The position numbers and the translations under genes are program-made. A DNA stretch of 64,000 bases, taken from NCBI RefSeq assembly GCF_000175195.1, contig NZ_ACQL01000106.1:1-64000 (forward strand), given 5' to 3'. The DNA comes from Actinobacillus minor NM305. GTDB lineage: Bacteria > Pseudomonadota > Gammaproteobacteria > Enterobacterales > Pasteurellaceae. Under the pieces are notes generated by a model that made no database searches, was not told where the DNA came from, and saw only the letters and a program-made list of their open reading frames with translations. Below, one piece after another: positions 42,899 through 54,553 of the stretch; within the stretch, counting starts at the first letter, position 1; the number at the start of each line of letters is the position of its first letter.

Positions 42899-43471
42899 TT
42901 AAAATACAGAGGTTTCTAAACGCAGCAAGCCTTTTTCAACAACAATGGCTTTCCCAAATTTTTTGACTAATGCTTCTTTGGTTTTTGTTTCATCAAGCGT
43001 ATAGACGGGATTATGATTTAATAAACTACTTAACCCATCTGATAACAAAGGTAAGAACATTTGTAACTCGTCTTGGTATTTTTCAGGTGAAGCTTTCCAG
43101 CTTAATAAACGCACATCTTTTAAATAAAGTGCACCTTTTTCGGGATCGTAATAAGGCGTGGTATCCATATTTAACGTAATTTGCGCATCATATTTTTTCC
43201 CTTTTGCGATAAGGATACCATCAACAACCCCTTGGATTTCTACTTTTTTCTCACTGGTTTGTCCAATTCGAGTGTTTAAACCGTGCAATTTATAGTCAAG
43301 TTGAAAAAGTCCGGGGATACCAACTTGATCTTCTAATGGGACTTTTTCAGCAACACGAGTTTGTAAATACTGATTGATCTCCTGCTCGGAAATACTCAAT
43401 AAATTTGCAGAGGCGACAGAAGCAACTACGCCTATCGAAAGTAAAATACTTAATTTATGTAAAAGTTTCAT
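42899..43471 (-). CDS. DUF1439 (YceB-like) periplasmic protein
   Basis: A 190-residue protein with a Sec signal peptide (MKLLHKLSILLSIGVVASVASA) and the YceB/DUF1439 pattern LLSISEQEINQYLQTRV at the mature N terminus. E. coli YceB is a lipoprotein. Here no cysteine follows the signal peptide, so the protein should be soluble in the periplasm. Related SMP-like folds bind hydrophobic ligands, but the function is unknown. It is probably co-transcribed with can. Confidence 0.78.
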   Translation of the reverse strand: MKLLHKLSILLSIGVVASVASANLLSISEQEINQYLQTRVAEKVPLEDQVGIPGLFQLDYKLHGLNTRIGQTSEKKVEIQGVVDGILIAKGKKYDAQITLNMDTTPYYDPEKGALYLKDVRLLSWKASPEKYQDELQMFLPLLSDGLSSLLNHNPVYTLDETKTKEALVKKFGKAIVVEKGLLRLETSVF

Positions 43472-43576
43472 AAAGATTTCTCTAAAAATTAGGTTTAGGC
43501 TTAAAAAACAGGTAAAATGACAACTTTTAGACTATGAGGACTATAACAAGTTCTGATCAATTAAGGAAACCTTAAT

Positions 43577-43711
43577 ATGAAAAAAATACTGTTTGGCCTG
43601 CTTATTGCTGGTATTTTAGCAGGTTGTAGTTTTTCAGGCAGTGTTAATGCCGGTGGTGGTTCGAATGGTGTGGGAGTCGGTTTAGGACTCGGCACAGGCA
43701 TTCGTTTTTAA
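43577..43711 (+). CDS. Small glycine-rich lipoprotein
   Basis: A 44-codon frame with a clear type II signal peptide: MKKILFGLLIAGILAGC, lipobox L-A-G-C with Cys17. The mature peptide of about 28 residues is nearly all Gly, Ser, Val, Asn and Leu (SFSGSVNAGGGSNGVGVGLG, then LGTGIRF) and has no cysteine after the lipid anchor. AAGGAAACC lies upstream as a ribosome site. It resembles small Pasteurellaceae and enteric lipoproteins with Gly-rich tails, but I cannot name a family. It lies between the divergent DUF1439 gene and tgt. Confidence 0.7.
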   Translation: MKKILFGLLIAGILAGCSFSGSVNAGGGSNGVGVGLGLGTGIRF

Positions 43712-43737
43712 TTAAGTAAAATGATAGCGGAAATTAA

Positions 43738-44919
<1,182 letters not shown>

Positions 44920-44966
44920 AGAAAAGCTGGCGTATTTTTACGCCACTTTTTTCATAAGGAGAAAAT

Positions 44967-45479
44967 ATGGAACAATTTGCGCCACAACAATTTGCGAGCT
45001 GGGCTGAACCGATCGAAATGCTTTATGCCTGCCACAGTAAGGTAAAACGCTTCTGCAAACAGCTTCAAATTTTACCGAATTATTTAACACAAAATGGTGT
45101 AAATCAGATCGTTAAAAATGATGTTCAGCAAATTTTGAATTATTTTAATTTATCAGCTCCCCTTCATCACGAAGATGAAGAACTTGATTTTTTCCCGGCC
45201 TTGCTTGCGGTTTACCCCGAAGCGCAAACACAAATTGATGAACTAGAATCGCAGCATATTCATTTGCACCAGAATTGGGATGCACTCTCTACCCAATTAA
45301 CAGCATTGATTAACGATGAAATCGTGGAAGTAGATGTGGAATTGATCAAGCGGTTTATTTCCGGCTATGATTTGCATATTTCACTAGAAGAGCCGTTATT
45401 CGAACTCGGTCGCCAATATATTTCAGCCGAAAAATTGAGTGAAATCGGGAAAGTGATGGCAAATCGCCGTAAAGCATAA
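44967..45479 (+). CDS. Hemerythrin-domain protein
   Basis: A 170-residue protein with the hemerythrin HHE pattern: MLYACHSKVKRFC near the start, LHHEDEELDFFPAL near residue 67, LESQHIHLHQNWDAL near 92, and GYDLHISLEEPLFELG near 133. These His/Glu/Asp residues could hold a non-haem di-iron centre. Relatives bind oxygen or nitric oxide, or take part in iron-sulfur cluster repair. No signal peptide is present. It sits 47 bases after tgt and may be co-transcribed; a hairpin terminator follows. Confidence 0.85.
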   Translation: MEQFAPQQFASWAEPIEMLYACHSKVKRFCKQLQILPNYLTQNGVNQIVKNDVQQILNYFNLSAPLHHEDEELDFFPALLAVYPEAQTQIDELESQHIHLHQNWDALSTQLTALINDEIVEVDVELIKRFISGYDLHISLEEPLFELGRQYISAEKLSEIGKVMANRRKA

Positions 45480-45510
45480 ATTATCCAAAGTTAAAATTTT
45501 GGAGGAGTAA

Positions 45511-45548
45511 AATGGTTGCTAGTAAAAAGTTTAGCAACCATTTTTTGT
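45511..45548. terminator. Terminator between hemerythrin gene and satD
   Basis: Perfect ten-base arms AATGGTTGCT / AGCAACCATT with a 12-base loop and a T run on the plus strand. The gene on the other side is convergent. Confidence 0.85.
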
Positions 45549-45557
45549 TGGGGATAT

Positions 45558-46364
45558 TTATAGCAAAGAAGGTGCTGCTTGAATTAATGTTTTGGTATAG
45601 CTATCTTTTGGGTTGTTAAACACCACATCCGCAGAGCCTGTTTCAATAATTTTTCCACCATTCATGACGACAATCCGATCCGAAACTTGATGAACAGTTT
45701 GTAAATCGTGAGAAATAAAGACCATCGCAAGATTGAGTTCTTTCTTAAGATCGGCAAGTAGATTTAATACTTGCGCACGTACCGACACATCTAATGCTGA
45801 AGTAGGTTCATCTGCCACAATCAATTTAGGACTTAATGCTAATGCTCGGGCTATCGCAACACGTTGTTTTTGTCCGCCGGAAAGGCGAGTGGGTTCTACC
45901 TGAGCAGCGGAACGAGGGAGCCCAACACGAGAAAGCAGTTCATAAACACGTTTTTCACGTTCTTTGGGTTGTAAGACATTATGGATATCCATAGGATCTT
46001 TCAAAATATCTAATACCCTCATTCTTGGATTGAGCGCTGTGGCAGGATCTTGGAAAATGACCGAAACCTGACGTCCAAACTGTTTCCTAGCTTCTGCGCT
46101 ACCATACTTCATTTGTAGTCCATTAAATTTAATGGTTCCTGAAGTCGGTTTTTGTAGCCCGATCATCACATTTGCTAATGTCGATTTACCGCAGCCCGAT
46201 TGCCCAACCAGCCCAACGGTTTCGCCTGCGTAAATCGATAAATTGACATGATCAATTGCTGTGAATTTTTTAGGATTGAACAGTGTACCATCACGAGAAG
46301 CAAATTCTACAACAATATCGGATAACTCAATAATGGGTTGTTCTTTTAATACTTTCATACTCAT
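45558..46364 (-). CDS. satD: Sialic-acid ABC transporter ATP-binding protein SatD
   Basis: ATPase subunit of 268 residues of the oligopeptide-type ABC family: Walker A LVGQSGCGKSTLAN near residue 55, signature RLSGGQKQRVAIARALAL near 160, Walker B LIVADEPTSALD near 182, switch His ISHDLQTVHQ. It is the last gene of a four-gene minus-strand operon whose make-up (binding protein, permease, permease-ATPase fusion, ATPase) matches SatABCD of [Haemophilus] ducreyi. Its divergence from nanE-nanK-nanA-nagBA supports sialic acid as substrate. By sequence alone it would be called a dipeptide/OppF-type ATPase. Confidence 0.85.
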   Translation of the reverse strand: MSMKVLKEQPIIELSDIVVEFASRDGTLFNPKKFTAIDHVNLSIYAGETVGLVGQSGCGKSTLANVMIGLQKPTSGTIKFNGLQMKYGSAEARKQFGRQVSVIFQDPATALNPRMRVLDILKDPMDIHNVLQPKEREKRVYELLSRVGLPRSAAQVEPTRLSGGQKQRVAIARALALSPKLIVADEPTSALDVSVRAQVLNLLADLKKELNLAMVFISHDLQTVHQVSDRIVVMNGGKIIETGSADVVFNNPKDSYTKTLIQAAPSLL

Positions 46365-46373
46365 ATTGTCCTC

Positions 46374-48332
46374 CTATTTTGCCTCGTTCAAATGGGATGC
46401 CCATAAATGTTGAGGATGATCGTCTGTTGGCACTAATGGTAAACGTTGTTCCGGATTTGCCTCAGGACGTAGAGAGCGACTTGCAAATCGGTCGCCTTTT
46501 GCAAAATCAAATGGCGAAGGCACGCTACCCGGTATTTGATACAAACGTTTTGCCCGAACTTCCGTAGAAAGCACTGAACCAAGCAATCCTCGTGTATATT
46601 CGTGGGTTGGATAGGCCAATAGTGCAGAGGTTGGCGCAGATTCAACGACTTGTCCTGCATACATCACGGTAATATGGTGTGCCATTTGTGCAACAAGTGC
46701 GAGGTCATGGCTTACAAAGACCATAGCAAAGCCTAATTTTTCACGTAATTCATTTAATAATTTAATGACTTCGGCTTGAACCACAACGTCTAAAGCGGTT
46801 GTCGGTTCATCCGCAATGAGTAATTTAGGTTCTCGAGCTAAAGCCATTGCGATCAAGACACGTTGGCGTTGTCCACCTGAAAGTTCATGTGGATAACGGT
46901 TTAACGTTTTTTCAGGATCAAGTTTAACCCATTGTAATAAGGTTTCAGCAGATTGTTTGCCTCCACGGCTGATGAGTTGTGCCATTTGATCTTTTATTCG
47001 CATAGATGGATTTAAAGCACTTAATGCATCTTGGTAGATCATGGCGATTTCATGACCTCGTAAAGCATTGAGCTCTTCTGATTTAAGTAAGTCATGTTGT
47101 TTACCACTGCGATCCGTAAATAAAATTTGACCGCTTATTTGGGCTGATTTTGGTAATAATCCCATAATCGAGAAGGCAGTAATGGATTTACCACAACCGG
47201 ATTCACCGACTAACCCCATTGTTTCGCCCTCGTGAACGGTAAAGCTGATTTCATCAACTAATGGAATCTCGCCATAACGGTTTGGGAAGCGAATAGAGAG
47301 ATTTTTCACTTGTAAAATTGGTTTTGCCTCACTTTGTAACTGCATGCGATCAGTACGAGTAAGTTCTTTTTGGTGTAATTGATTTAAATAACGTTTTAAC
47401 GCTAATGTTTCTGCCATTGCCTCTTGCACATCTGTAGAGAGCGGTTTGGCTACATCATCTTTCGTTTTTGTAAGACGTTTGAGTTTTGGATTCACAAGAG
47501 CATCTGTTAAGCCTTCAGCTAAGATATTTAGTGCAAGTACCGTAAGGAGAATGAAGATACCCGCAAAGGTTGTCGCCCACCAGAATCCGCTTAATACAAG
47601 ATTGCGACCTTCAGATAAGATATTCCCCCAAGATGGGAAAGGTGGTTGAACGCCAGCACCTAAGAAGGAGAGTGAGGCTTCAAAAACAATGGCATCCGCA
47701 ACCATGACCGTGGCAAAGACTAAAACGGGAGCAGCAGTATTGCGAACCACATGTTTTAATAAAATATAAGTACGGCTTCCACCTAATACTCGTTCTGCAC
47801 GAACGTAGTCTTCTTCCCATTGTGAAATGACGTTAGCGCGAACGACTCGAGCGAGTTGAGGGGTATAAACTACCGCAATGGTAATAATAATGACGGGGAC
47901 GGAATTGCCAAAGGTAGCTAATAATACCGCTGCAAGTGCAATGCCTGGGAATGCCATTAGAATATCCATCAAGCGCATAATAACTTCATTGCCTAATTTA
48001 TCGGCTGTTGCTGCTGTCGCACCTAAAATACTTCCGAAAATGATAGCGACACCCACAGCACCTAGACCAATAAAGAGTGAGGTTCTGGCTCCCCAAACCA
48101 TGCGCGAGAAAATATCACGTCCCAAGCGGTCAGTTCCGAATAAAAATTCGCTACTTGGCGCTTGAACAGGGCGAATCGTTTGTAATGGATCATAAGTAGC
48201 AACTATCGGAGCCAATATTGCAACGACCGCCACAAAAAGAATAAAGATAAAGGCGATTTTTGAACTGGTTGGTAAGGCTCTGAATCTTGCACCGCCATTT
48301 GCAAGCCGAGCGGCTAATTCTTGACGAAACAT
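46374..48332 (-). CDS. satC: Sialic-acid ABC transporter permease-ATPase fusion SatC
   Basis: A 652-residue fusion. Residues about 1-300 form a DppC-like permease with an N-terminal helix ([19 protein letters not shown]), [22 protein letters not shown] in part, and the EAA-type loop [19 protein letters not shown]. After a linker, residues about 330-652 form an ATPase with Walker [16 protein letters not shown], signature [17 protein letters not shown], Walker [13 protein letters not shown] and an OppD-type C-terminal extension. Permease and ATPase are normally separate polypeptides; the fusion is the known hallmark of SatC. Its ATG overlaps the satB stop by one base (TAATG). Confidence 0.88.
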   Translation of the reverse strand: MFRQELAARLANGGARFRALPTSSKIAFIFILFVAVVAILAPIVATYDPLQTIRPVQAPSSEFLFGTDRLGRDIFSRMVWGARTSLFIGLGAVGVAIIFGSILGATAATADKLGNEVIMRLMDILMAFPGIALAAVLLATFGNSVPVIIITIAVVYTPQLARVVRANVISQWEEDYVRAERVLGGSRTYILLKHVVRNTAAPVLVFATVMVADAIVFEASLSFLGAGVQPPFPSWGNILSEGRNLVLSGFWWATTFAGIFILLTVLALNILAEGLTDALVNPKLKRLTKTKDDVAKPLSTDVQEAMAETLALKRYLNQLHQKELTRTDRMQLQSEAKPILQVKNLSIRFPNRYGEIPLVDEISFTVHEGETMGLVGESGCGKSITAFSIMGLLPKSAQISGQILFTDRSGKQHDLLKSEELNALRGHEIAMIYQDALSALNPSMRIKDQMAQLISRGGKQSAETLLQWVKLDPEKTLNRYPHELSGGQRQRVLIAMALAREPKLLIADEPTTALDVVVQAEVIKLLNELREKLGFAMVFVSHDLALVAQMAHHITVMYAGQVVESAPTSALLAYPTHEYTRGLLGSVLSTEVRAKRLYQIPGSVPSPFDFAKGDRFASRSLRPEANPEQRLPLVPTDDHPQHLWASHLNEAK

Positions 48333-49285
48333 TATAGACTCCGAATTTTAGGGTTAATGAGTAAGTAGAGAATATCGACAATGATATTGACCAGTACGAA
48401 GGTAAAAGCAATGGTTAAGACAACGCCTTGAACCAGATTTAAATCGTGATTCACAATGCCATTAAAGATGAGTTTTCCCATACCCGGAAGGTCGAAGATC
48501 TGCTCAATAACAACGGCTCCGCCTAGCAAATAGCCGACACGCAAACCTAATACGGTAACCGGTGTAATTAACGCATTGCGTAAAACATTGTGGCGAATAA
48601 CCGTTGCGTAAGGGACGCCATTACCAATTGCTGTACGTACGTAATCTTTATCCATTTCTTCTACCATTGTGGTTCGTACAACACGAATCAGTGAGGCACA
48701 AACAGGAACAGCAAGGGCGAGTGAAGGTAAAATCATTGAACGGAAATACTCATGCGGATCTTCACTAAAAGGCACAAAACCACCAGAAGGTAACCAATCC
48801 AATTTCAGAGAAAAATATTGAATGAGTAAAATCCCAAGCCAAAATGAAGGGGTTGCAACGGCAGCCACAGAAATCAGACGGATAACTTGATCTATCCAAC
48901 GATCACGATAAAGTGCTGCAGTAATTCCTAAGCTAAAAGAGACAATCGCCGCAAAAATCACACCGATAAATGTTAGCTGTAATGTAAGAGGGAATGCTTT
49001 AGCAATCATATTTACGATCGGCTGTTCAGGTGGTGTAGTCATACCAAAGTCGAGCACGAATAAATTGCCTAAAAAACGCAGATATTGAACAATCAGTGGG
49101 TCATTTAAGCCATGTTGTTCTCGATAGATTTCTTTGGCGGCTTCACTAGCACTTTCGCCTAAAGCTATCGTTGCAGGATCACCTGGAGTAAATTGCAAGA
49201 CAACAAAGACTAAAGCGGTTACGCCAAGTATCATAACGGGCAAAGCCATTAGGCGGCGGAAGAGGAGGCGAAGGATAATTTCCAT
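48332..49285 (-). CDS. satB: Sialic-acid ABC transporter permease SatB
   Basis: DppB-type inner-membrane permease of 317 residues with about six helices. Family marks: RRLMALPVMILGVTALVFVVLQFTPGDPA in part at the N terminus, a periplasmic loop, and the cytoplasmic EAA loop DYVRTAIGNGVPYATVIRHNVLRNALITPV in part near residue 210. The protein ends in LYLLINPKIRSL. It is coupled to satC by a one-base overlap and lies 91 bases downstream of satA across a gap holding a perfect uptake signal. Confidence 0.87.
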   Translation of the reverse strand: MEIILRLLFRRLMALPVMILGVTALVFVVLQFTPGDPATIALGESASEAAKEIYREQHGLNDPLIVQYLRFLGNLFVLDFGMTTPPEQPIVNMIAKAFPLTLQLTFIGVIFAAIVSFSLGITAALYRDRWIDQVIRLISVAAVATPSFWLGILLIQYFSLKLDWLPSGGFVPFSEDPHEYFRSMILPSLALAVPVCASLIRVVRTTMVEEMDKDYVRTAIGNGVPYATVIRHNVLRNALITPVTVLGLRVGYLLGGAVVIEQIFDLPGMGKLIFNGIVNHDLNLVQGVVLTIAFTFVLVNIIVDILYLLINPKIRSL

Positions 49286-49310
49286 GTTTTTCTCCTATGG
49301 TTTTAGAAAA

Positions 49311-49343
49311 ACAAGCGGTCAAATTGTTGAAGATTTTTGCAAA
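49311..49343 (+). repeat. Extended Apl-type uptake signal between satA and satB
   Basis: ACAAGCGGTC followed by AAATTGTTGAAGATTTTTGC, a full match to the core and the A/T-rich tail of the Actinobacillus-type signal. Confidence 0.88.
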
Positions 49344-49376
49344 AAGGGCGTAAGCGAGTTACGCCCATATGGATGA

Positions 49377-50963
49377 CTATTTACGACCCACTCCAAGGAA
49401 GGATAGACCTGTTGTTGGTAATGGTTGGAAGTCTGTTAAGGCTTTTGCATTCCAAGCCGTTGGTAGTTTGCGATGGATAATTGGGTAAAGTGGAACTTGT
49501 TCCGCAATAATATTGATCGCTTTAGTCCAAGCGGTTTTGGCTTCTTCATGAGATTTAGCTCTGACTGCTTCGTCTAATAATTTTTGTACTTCGGCATATT
49601 CTGGTGTATTAGACCAACGGAAGCGGCGTTTTGGCCACACATCACCGCGATACCACCAGCTAAGTAAGAGGTCTAAGTCATTACCGAATACAGATGGATC
49701 TCCTGGGGCAATAACGACTTCAAAGTTACCTTTATCAACGTGAGCACCATATAATGCACCAGATTGAAGATGTTGAAGTGTTGCTTTTACACCTTTTAAG
49801 GCATTCCAAGACTCTAAAATAAGTGGTGCGCACTCTTTAACCCAAGTATGATCTGTGGATAAAAGTTGGAATTTTAATTCTGTCACACCGGCTTCTTTTA
49901 ATAATGCTTCTGCTTTGGCTTTATCAAAATCATATTGTGAAGTCGCTTTGACATAATCAGGGTGCGTATCTTGAACATAAGATGTTGCTGCTTTTGCATT
50001 ACCTAAGAATGCAATATCAATCAGTTTTTGAGTATCTATCGCATAATGTAACGCTTGGCGCACTTTCGGATTATTAAATGGCGCTTTTTCACAGTTAAAC
50101 ATTAAGAAGAGTAATCCAAAAGATTGTACTGGTTGAACTTCAGTTTTACGTTTTAAGCGCTGAGCATCTAAATAAGGCACAGATTCCATTGCCTGAATAC
50201 GACCAGATTCTTGCGCTGTGACACGAGCAGCATCATCTGCTAATAAGAACCATGTCATTTTTTCGACTTTAGCGGGATAAATACCGTTGTATGCTGGGTT
50301 AGCAGCAAAAACAATGCGGTCATCTTTTGTGGCAGAAACAAAACGGTATGGACCAGAGCCGATCGGATTCGCATCAAAGGCAGATTGTCCTGCTTCTACG
50401 ATATGTTTCGGCACAATTTTGACAATGGTTAAACGCTCTTTAAATAACGCAAATGGATATTTCAATTTAAATTCCACTACTTTATCATCAAGTGCTTTTA
50501 CGGACTCAATAAATGGAATGAATTGTGCAAATAGCGAAGCTTTTGCCGGATCAAGTACACGTTCAAAAGAATATACAACATCTTCCGTTGTTACTGGTTT
50601 TCCATCGTGGAAAACGGCACCATCTCTTAATGTGACGTGATAGGTCACATCATCTTTCATCTCTGGATCTTTAGCTGCAAGCGCAAGATAAGGTTGGCGA
50701 GTTGCTGGGTGTAAATCTACCAAGCCTTCAAAAATATGTAAGTTGGCCGCTTGTGAAGATGCACCACTTGCAGTTAGAGGGTCAAAGCCAGTAGAGATTG
50801 GGTAAGCAATCCCTGCTTCAATACTTGAACCAGCAGGAGCACTTGCAAAAGCCTCTGCTGAGAATGTGCCTAAGGTGCCACTAAAAGCCAAGCCGGCACT
50901 TGCGCCTGCCAGCAGTTTCATAAAATGGCGACGAGATTCATTGAGTTCAAATTGTGTTTTCAT
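49377..50963 (-). CDS. satA: Sialic-acid-binding periplasmic protein SatA
   Basis: Solute-binding protein of 528 residues, family 5 (DppA/OppA type), the first gene of the sat operon. The N terminus [21 protein letters not shown] is a twin-arginine signal (S10-R-R-x-F-M-K), so the protein is probably exported folded by Tat, with cleavage near the AEAFASA stretch. The mature part shows [18 protein letters not shown] and [22 protein letters not shown] in part, typical of SBP_bac_5. Sialic acid as ligand is inferred from the divergent nan genes and the known SatABCD system. By family alone it would be a peptide- or nickel-binding protein. Confidence 0.85.
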   Translation of the reverse strand: MKTQFELNESRRHFMKLLAGASAGLAFSGTLGTFSAEAFASAPAGSSIEAGIAYPISTGFDPLTASGASSQAANLHIFEGLVDLHPATRQPYLALAAKDPEMKDDVTYHVTLRDGAVFHDGKPVTTEDVVYSFERVLDPAKASLFAQFIPFIESVKALDDKVVEFKLKYPFALFKERLTIVKIVPKHIVEAGQSAFDANPIGSGPYRFVSATKDDRIVFAANPAYNGIYPAKVEKMTWFLLADDAARVTAQESGRIQAMESVPYLDAQRLKRKTEVQPVQSFGLLFLMFNCEKAPFNNPKVRQALHYAIDTQKLIDIAFLGNAKAATSYVQDTHPDYVKATSQYDFDKAKAEALLKEAGVTELKFQLLSTDHTWVKECAPLILESWNALKGVKATLQHLQSGALYGAHVDKGNFEVVIAPGDPSVFGNDLDLLLSWWYRGDVWPKRRFRWSNTPEYAEVQKLLDEAVRAKSHEEAKTAWTKAINIIAEQVPLYPIIHRKLPTAWNAKALTDFQPLPTTGLSFLGVGRK

Positions 50964-51090
50964 AGTGTGCTCCTTTCATAGAAGTTGCATAAAAATATTG
51001 AGGAAGAAAAACAAGTGGATGCTTGTTTTTTATTCATAATAGAACAAAAAATTCATTTTTCAATCTTTTATTGGAGCTTTATTTCATTTT

Positions 51091-51106
51091 TGAGATCTAC
51101 TTCACA
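51091..51106 (+). promoter_or_regulatory. CRP-like site in the satA-nanE divergent region
   Basis: TGAGATCTACTTCACA matches TGTGA-N6-TCACA except for one base in the left half and has A/T-rich flanks. It lies between the two divergent operons, as the CRP site does in the H. influenzae nan/sia region. Confidence 0.6.
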
Positions 51107-51145
51107 TTTTTAGAAAAAAATAATGGAGTGAAATTTCAAAAGGCA

Positions 51146-51151
51146 TATAAT
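51146..51151 (+). promoter_or_regulatory. Candidate -10 element of the nan operon
   Basis: TATAAT 51 bases before the nanE start. The -35 candidate (TGGAGT, 16-base spacing) is weak, consistent with dependence on an activator such as CRP at 51091. Confidence 0.5.
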
Positions 51152-51202
51152 CGCTGAAAAATCTTGAACATTTTTTCACTATCCAAATAAAGAGGAGGGG
51201 AT

Positions 51203-51901
51203 ATGTATAAATCCCAAGAAAAAATTCTAGCTCAAATTCAAAATGGACTCATTGCTTCTTGCCAACCGGTTGATGATGGACCAATGGATAAACCGGAAAT
51301 TGTGGCGGCAATGGCAATGGCTTCGGTTGTTGGTGGTGCGAAAGGTATTCGTATGGAAGGTGTTGAAAATCTAAAAGCAACCCGTCCTTATATTACTGTG
51401 CCGATTATCGGTATTGTGAAGCGAGATTTGCCTGATTCGCCAGTGCGGATTACACCTTATTTAGAAGATATTGATGCGTTAGCTCAAGCTGGGGCAGATA
51501 TTATTGCTGTCGATGGAACCTTTAGGACTCGCCCCGTGGAGATTAAACAAGCGGTAGAGCGTATTCACGCACAAGGTTGTTTAGCAATGGCGGATTGCTC
51601 CAATTTAGAAGAGGGGCTATATTGTCAGCAATTGGGATTTGATATTGTTGGAAGTACAATGTCAGGTTATACCGGAGGAGCCGTTCCCGATGAGCCTGAT
51701 TATCAACTTGTTATCGACCTAAAAAAAGCGGGCTGTTTTGTGATGGCAGAAGGGCGTTATAACACACCGGAATTAGCTCAAAAAGCAATAGAAATTGGGG
51801 CGGATGTAGTAACTGTTGGTTCTGCTTTAACGCGCCTTGAACATATTGTGAGTTGGTTTGCAAAAGCGATTCAATCTGCGGAAAGCACTAAGGCAGGCTA
51901 G
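51203..51901 (+). CDS. nanE: N-acetylmannosamine-6-phosphate 2-epimerase
   Basis: Converts ManNAc-6-P to GlcNAc-6-P in sialic acid breakdown. The 232-residue TIM-barrel protein has the family stretches [28 protein letters not shown] in part, [41 protein letters not shown] in part, and [36 protein letters not shown] in part. Length equals E. coli NanE (229). A strong GAGGAGGGGAT ribosome site precedes the ATG. It is the first gene of a five-gene operon; nanK starts one base after its stop. Confidence 0.96.
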   Translation: MYKSQEKILAQIQNGLIASCQPVDDGPMDKPEIVAAMAMASVVGGAKGIRMEGVENLKATRPYITVPIIGIVKRDLPDSPVRITPYLEDIDALAQAGADIIAVDGTFRTRPVEIKQAVERIHAQGCLAMADCSNLEEGLYCQQLGFDIVGSTMSGYTGGAVPDEPDYQLVIDLKKAGCFVMAEGRYNTPELAQKAIEIGADVVTVGSALTRLEHIVSWFAKAIQSAESTKAG

Positions 51902-51902
51902 T

Positions 51903-52775
51903 ATGCGATGTTTATCAATAGATATTGGTGGAACCAAAATTGCAGCAGCGTTAGTCGAGAATAACCAGCTGTCTCAACGAATGCAAATTACCACACCGCA
52001 ATCAAAAGAAAGTAGCGCAATGAAAGCCGTATTAGCCGAACTTGTCGCTCAGTATCAAGGACAATTTGATGTGATTTCGGTGGCTTCAACTGGGATTATT
52101 AACCAAGGTATTTTAACTGCATTAAATCCTAAAAATTTAGGTGGATTAGCAGAATTCCCGTTGAAAGAAACATTGGCGCAATTAACCAATAAACCTATCT
52201 TTCTGTTAAATGATGTACAAGCAGCAGTTTGTGCAGAATATCAACACGAAGATCCGGAAGAAATTCAGAATTTTGTCTTTATCACAGTTTCTACAGGGGT
52301 TGGTGGAGGCATTATTCAACATGGACAGTTGCTCTGTGAACCTCACGGTATCGCAGGGCATTTAGGACATACGTTAGCCGATCCGAATGGACCGATTTGT
52401 GGTTGTGGGCGACCTGGTTGTGTCGAGGCAATTGCATCAGGACGAGCGATTGAAGCCGCAGCCGCAAACTGGGAAGCACCTTGTTCAGCGAAAGAAGTCT
52501 TTGAACGCTTCCGTCAGCAAGAATTACAAGCGGTTCAATTAGTTGAAAGATCTGCAAAAGCGATCGCAAATTTAATTGCGGATTTAAAAATAGGTTTAGA
52601 TACACAAAAAATCGTTATCGGTGGAAGTGTTGGATTAGCAGAAGGCTATTTGTCTTTGGTGGAAAAATTCATGCAAGCCTTACCGTCTATTTACCATTGC
52701 CCTATTGTGAAAGCGCGTTATGCCGGCGATGCCGGTTTAATTGGCGCGGCGAAATGGGCAGAAATGAATCAATAG
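51903..52775 (+). CDS. nanK: N-acetylmannosamine kinase
   Basis: ROK-family sugar kinase making ManNAc-6-P. The 290-residue protein begins [19 protein letters not shown] with the phosphate-binding loop, has [18 protein letters not shown] and [15 protein letters not shown], and the ROK zinc site [15 protein letters not shown] near residue 165. I start at the ATG at 51903, just after the nanE stop, since residues before it in the longer frame from 51858 are nanE-derived. A perfect uptake core (52526-52534) lies within the gene. Confidence 0.95.
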   Translation: MRCLSIDIGGTKIAAALVENNQLSQRMQITTPQSKESSAMKAVLAELVAQYQGQFDVISVASTGIINQGILTALNPKNLGGLAEFPLKETLAQLTNKPIFLLNDVQAAVCAEYQHEDPEEIQNFVFITVSTGVGGGIIQHGQLLCEPHGIAGHLGHTLADPNGPICGCGRPGCVEAIASGRAIEAAAANWEAPCSAKEVFERFRQQELQAVQLVERSAKAIANLIADLKIGLDTQKIVIGGSVGLAEGYLSLVEKFMQALPSIYHCPIVKARYAGDAGLIGAAKWAEMNQ

Positions 52776-52798
52776 TTTTAAACATTAGGGGATATTTT

Positions 52799-53677
52799 AT
52801 GAAAAACTTAACTGGTATTTTTAGCGCATTACTCGTCTCATTTAACGAAGATGGTACGATCAATGAAAAAGGATTACGCCAAATTATTCGTCACAATATA
52901 GATAAAATGAAAGTGGATGGATTATATGTGGGCGGTTCTACGGGCGAAAACTTTATGCTTTCTACGGAGGAGAAAAAAGAGATCTTCCGTATCGCTAAAG
53001 AGGAAGCTAAAGATCAAGTAGCCTTAATTGCTCAAGTGGGCAGTGTTAATTTAAAAGAAGCGGTTGAATTAGGCAAATATGCAACCGAATTAGGCTATGA
53101 CAGTTTATCTGCGGTCACACCGTTTTACTATAAATTCAGTTTTGCTGAAATTAAACATTACTACGACACCATCATTGCGGAGACTGGCAACAATATGATC
53201 GTGTACTCTATCCCATTCCTAACAGGGGTAAATATGGGCATAGAACAATTTGGCGAACTTTACCAAAATCCTAAAGTTATTGGCGTTAAATTTACCGCTG
53301 GAGATTTCTATTTACTAGAACGTCTGAAAAAAGCCTATCCAAATCATCTCATTTGGGCTGGATTTGATGAAATGATGTTACCGGCGGTTTCATTAGGCGT
53401 TGATGGTGCGATTGGTTCTACCTTTAACGTGAATGGCATACGCGCTAGACAAATTTTTGATTTAACCAGAGCTGGAAAATTGAATGAAGCTCTCGCACTT
53501 CAACATGAAACGAATGACTTAATTGAAGGTGTTTTAGCAAATGGGTTATACCTTACCTTAAAAGAACTATTGAAGTTAGAAGGTATTGAGGCTGGGTATT
53601 GTCGAGAGCCAATGACGGCAAAATTAACAGACAAACAAATTGAAGTGGCTAAACATTTAAAAGCGACATATTTATAA
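52799..53677 (+). CDS. nanA: N-acetylneuraminate lyase
   Basis: Splits sialic acid into ManNAc and pyruvate through a Schiff base. The 292-residue protein starts [19 protein letters not shown]. It has the pyruvate-binding [10 protein letters not shown] near residue 46, the catalytic Tyr in [14 protein letters not shown], and the Schiff-base Lys in [13 protein letters not shown] near 163. Length equals E. coli NanA (297). I use the ATG at 52799 with the AGGGGAT ribosome site; the longer frame from 52697 overlaps nanK. No siaR regulator gene lies between nanK and nanA, unlike in H. influenzae. Confidence 0.96.
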   Translation: MKNLTGIFSALLVSFNEDGTINEKGLRQIIRHNIDKMKVDGLYVGGSTGENFMLSTEEKKEIFRIAKEEAKDQVALIAQVGSVNLKEAVELGKYATELGYDSLSAVTPFYYKFSFAEIKHYYDTIIAETGNNMIVYSIPFLTGVNMGIEQFGELYQNPKVIGVKFTAGDFYLLERLKKAYPNHLIWAGFDEMMLPAVSLGVDGAIGSTFNVNGIRARQIFDLTRAGKLNEALALQHETNDLIEGVLANGLYLTLKELLKLEGIEAGYCREPMTAKLTDKQIEVAKHLKATYL

Positions 53678-53696
53678 TTTTCAGGAGGAAAATCAA

Positions 53697-54491
53697 ATGC
53701 GTTTAATTCCCTTAGATACGGCAGAAGATGTTGCGGTATGGTCTGCTCGTTATATCGCAGATCGTATTAACCATTTTCAACCAACTGAACAAAATCCTTT
53801 TGTACTGGGCTTGCCAACAGGGGGAACGCCACTCAAAACATATCAAGAACTGATTAAACTTTATCAAGCCGGAGAAGTAAGTTTTAAATATGTGGTGACG
53901 TTCAATATGGATGAATATGTAGGGCTTCCACCTGAACATCCGGAAAGTTACCACGCATTTATGCATAAACATTTTTTCGATCATATTGATATTCAACCCA
54001 AAAATATCAATTTACTGAATGGCATGGCAGAAGATGTTAATGCAGAATGTGAACGTTATGAGGAAAAAATCCGTCACTATGGCAAAATCCATTTGTTTAT
54101 GGGCGGCGTGGGGGTAGATGGACATATAGCCTTTAATGAACCAGCCTCTTCGCTTTCTTCTCGCACACGGATCAAAACCCTAACCGAAGATACGCTCATT
54201 GCAAATTCGCGTTTTTTTGATAATGATGTGAATAAGGTACCCAAATTTGCCTTAACGATTGGAGTTGGAACATTGTTAGATGCGGAAGAAGTGATGATTC
54301 TCGTAACCGGCTACAATAAGGCCTTAGCGTTACAGGCTTGTGTAGAGGGCGCAGTAAATCATTTTTGGACAGTCTCAGCTTTGCAACTACATAAACGTGC
54401 CATTGTGGTTTGTGATGAGCCGGCAACTCAAGAACTTAAAGTAAAAACCGTGAAATACTTTAAACAACTGGAGAAAAACGTAGCGAGATAG
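53697..54491 (+). CDS. nagB: Glucosamine-6-phosphate deaminase
   Basis: Converts glucosamine-6-P to fructose-6-P and ammonia, the last step of the pathway. The 264-residue protein shows [14 protein letters not shown] (phosphate loop), [22 protein letters not shown] in part, the catalytic region [17 protein letters not shown] near residue 140, and [17 protein letters not shown]. Length is that of E. coli NagB (266). Ribosome site CAGGAGGAAAA; 19 bases after nanA. Confidence 0.97.
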   Translation: MRLIPLDTAEDVAVWSARYIADRINHFQPTEQNPFVLGLPTGGTPLKTYQELIKLYQAGEVSFKYVVTFNMDEYVGLPPEHPESYHAFMHKHFFDHIDIQPKNINLLNGMAEDVNAECERYEEKIRHYGKIHLFMGGVGVDGHIAFNEPASSLSSRTRIKTLTEDTLIANSRFFDNDVNKVPKFALTIGVGTLLDAEEVMILVTGYNKALALQACVEGAVNHFWTVSALQLHKRAIVVCDEPATQELKVKTVKYFKQLEKNVAR

Positions 54492-54553
54492 CGTATTATT
54501 GCGGTATTGATATGTTCTTGCTGAGATAACGGCAAGTTTTCTGGAGAATTAAG

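Noticed and set aside
45512-45619. A 35-codon frame starting after a strong GGAGGAG site (MVASKKFSNHF...)
   Set aside because: It runs through the terminator stem and into the antisense end of satD. The protein looks random, and the stem explains the sequence.
45558-50963. Calling the ABC operon a dipeptide or antimicrobial-peptide (Sap/Dpp) transporter
   Set aside because: The permease-ATPase fusion and the divergent nan operon fit SatABCD better than Sap or Dpp, whose subunits are separate.
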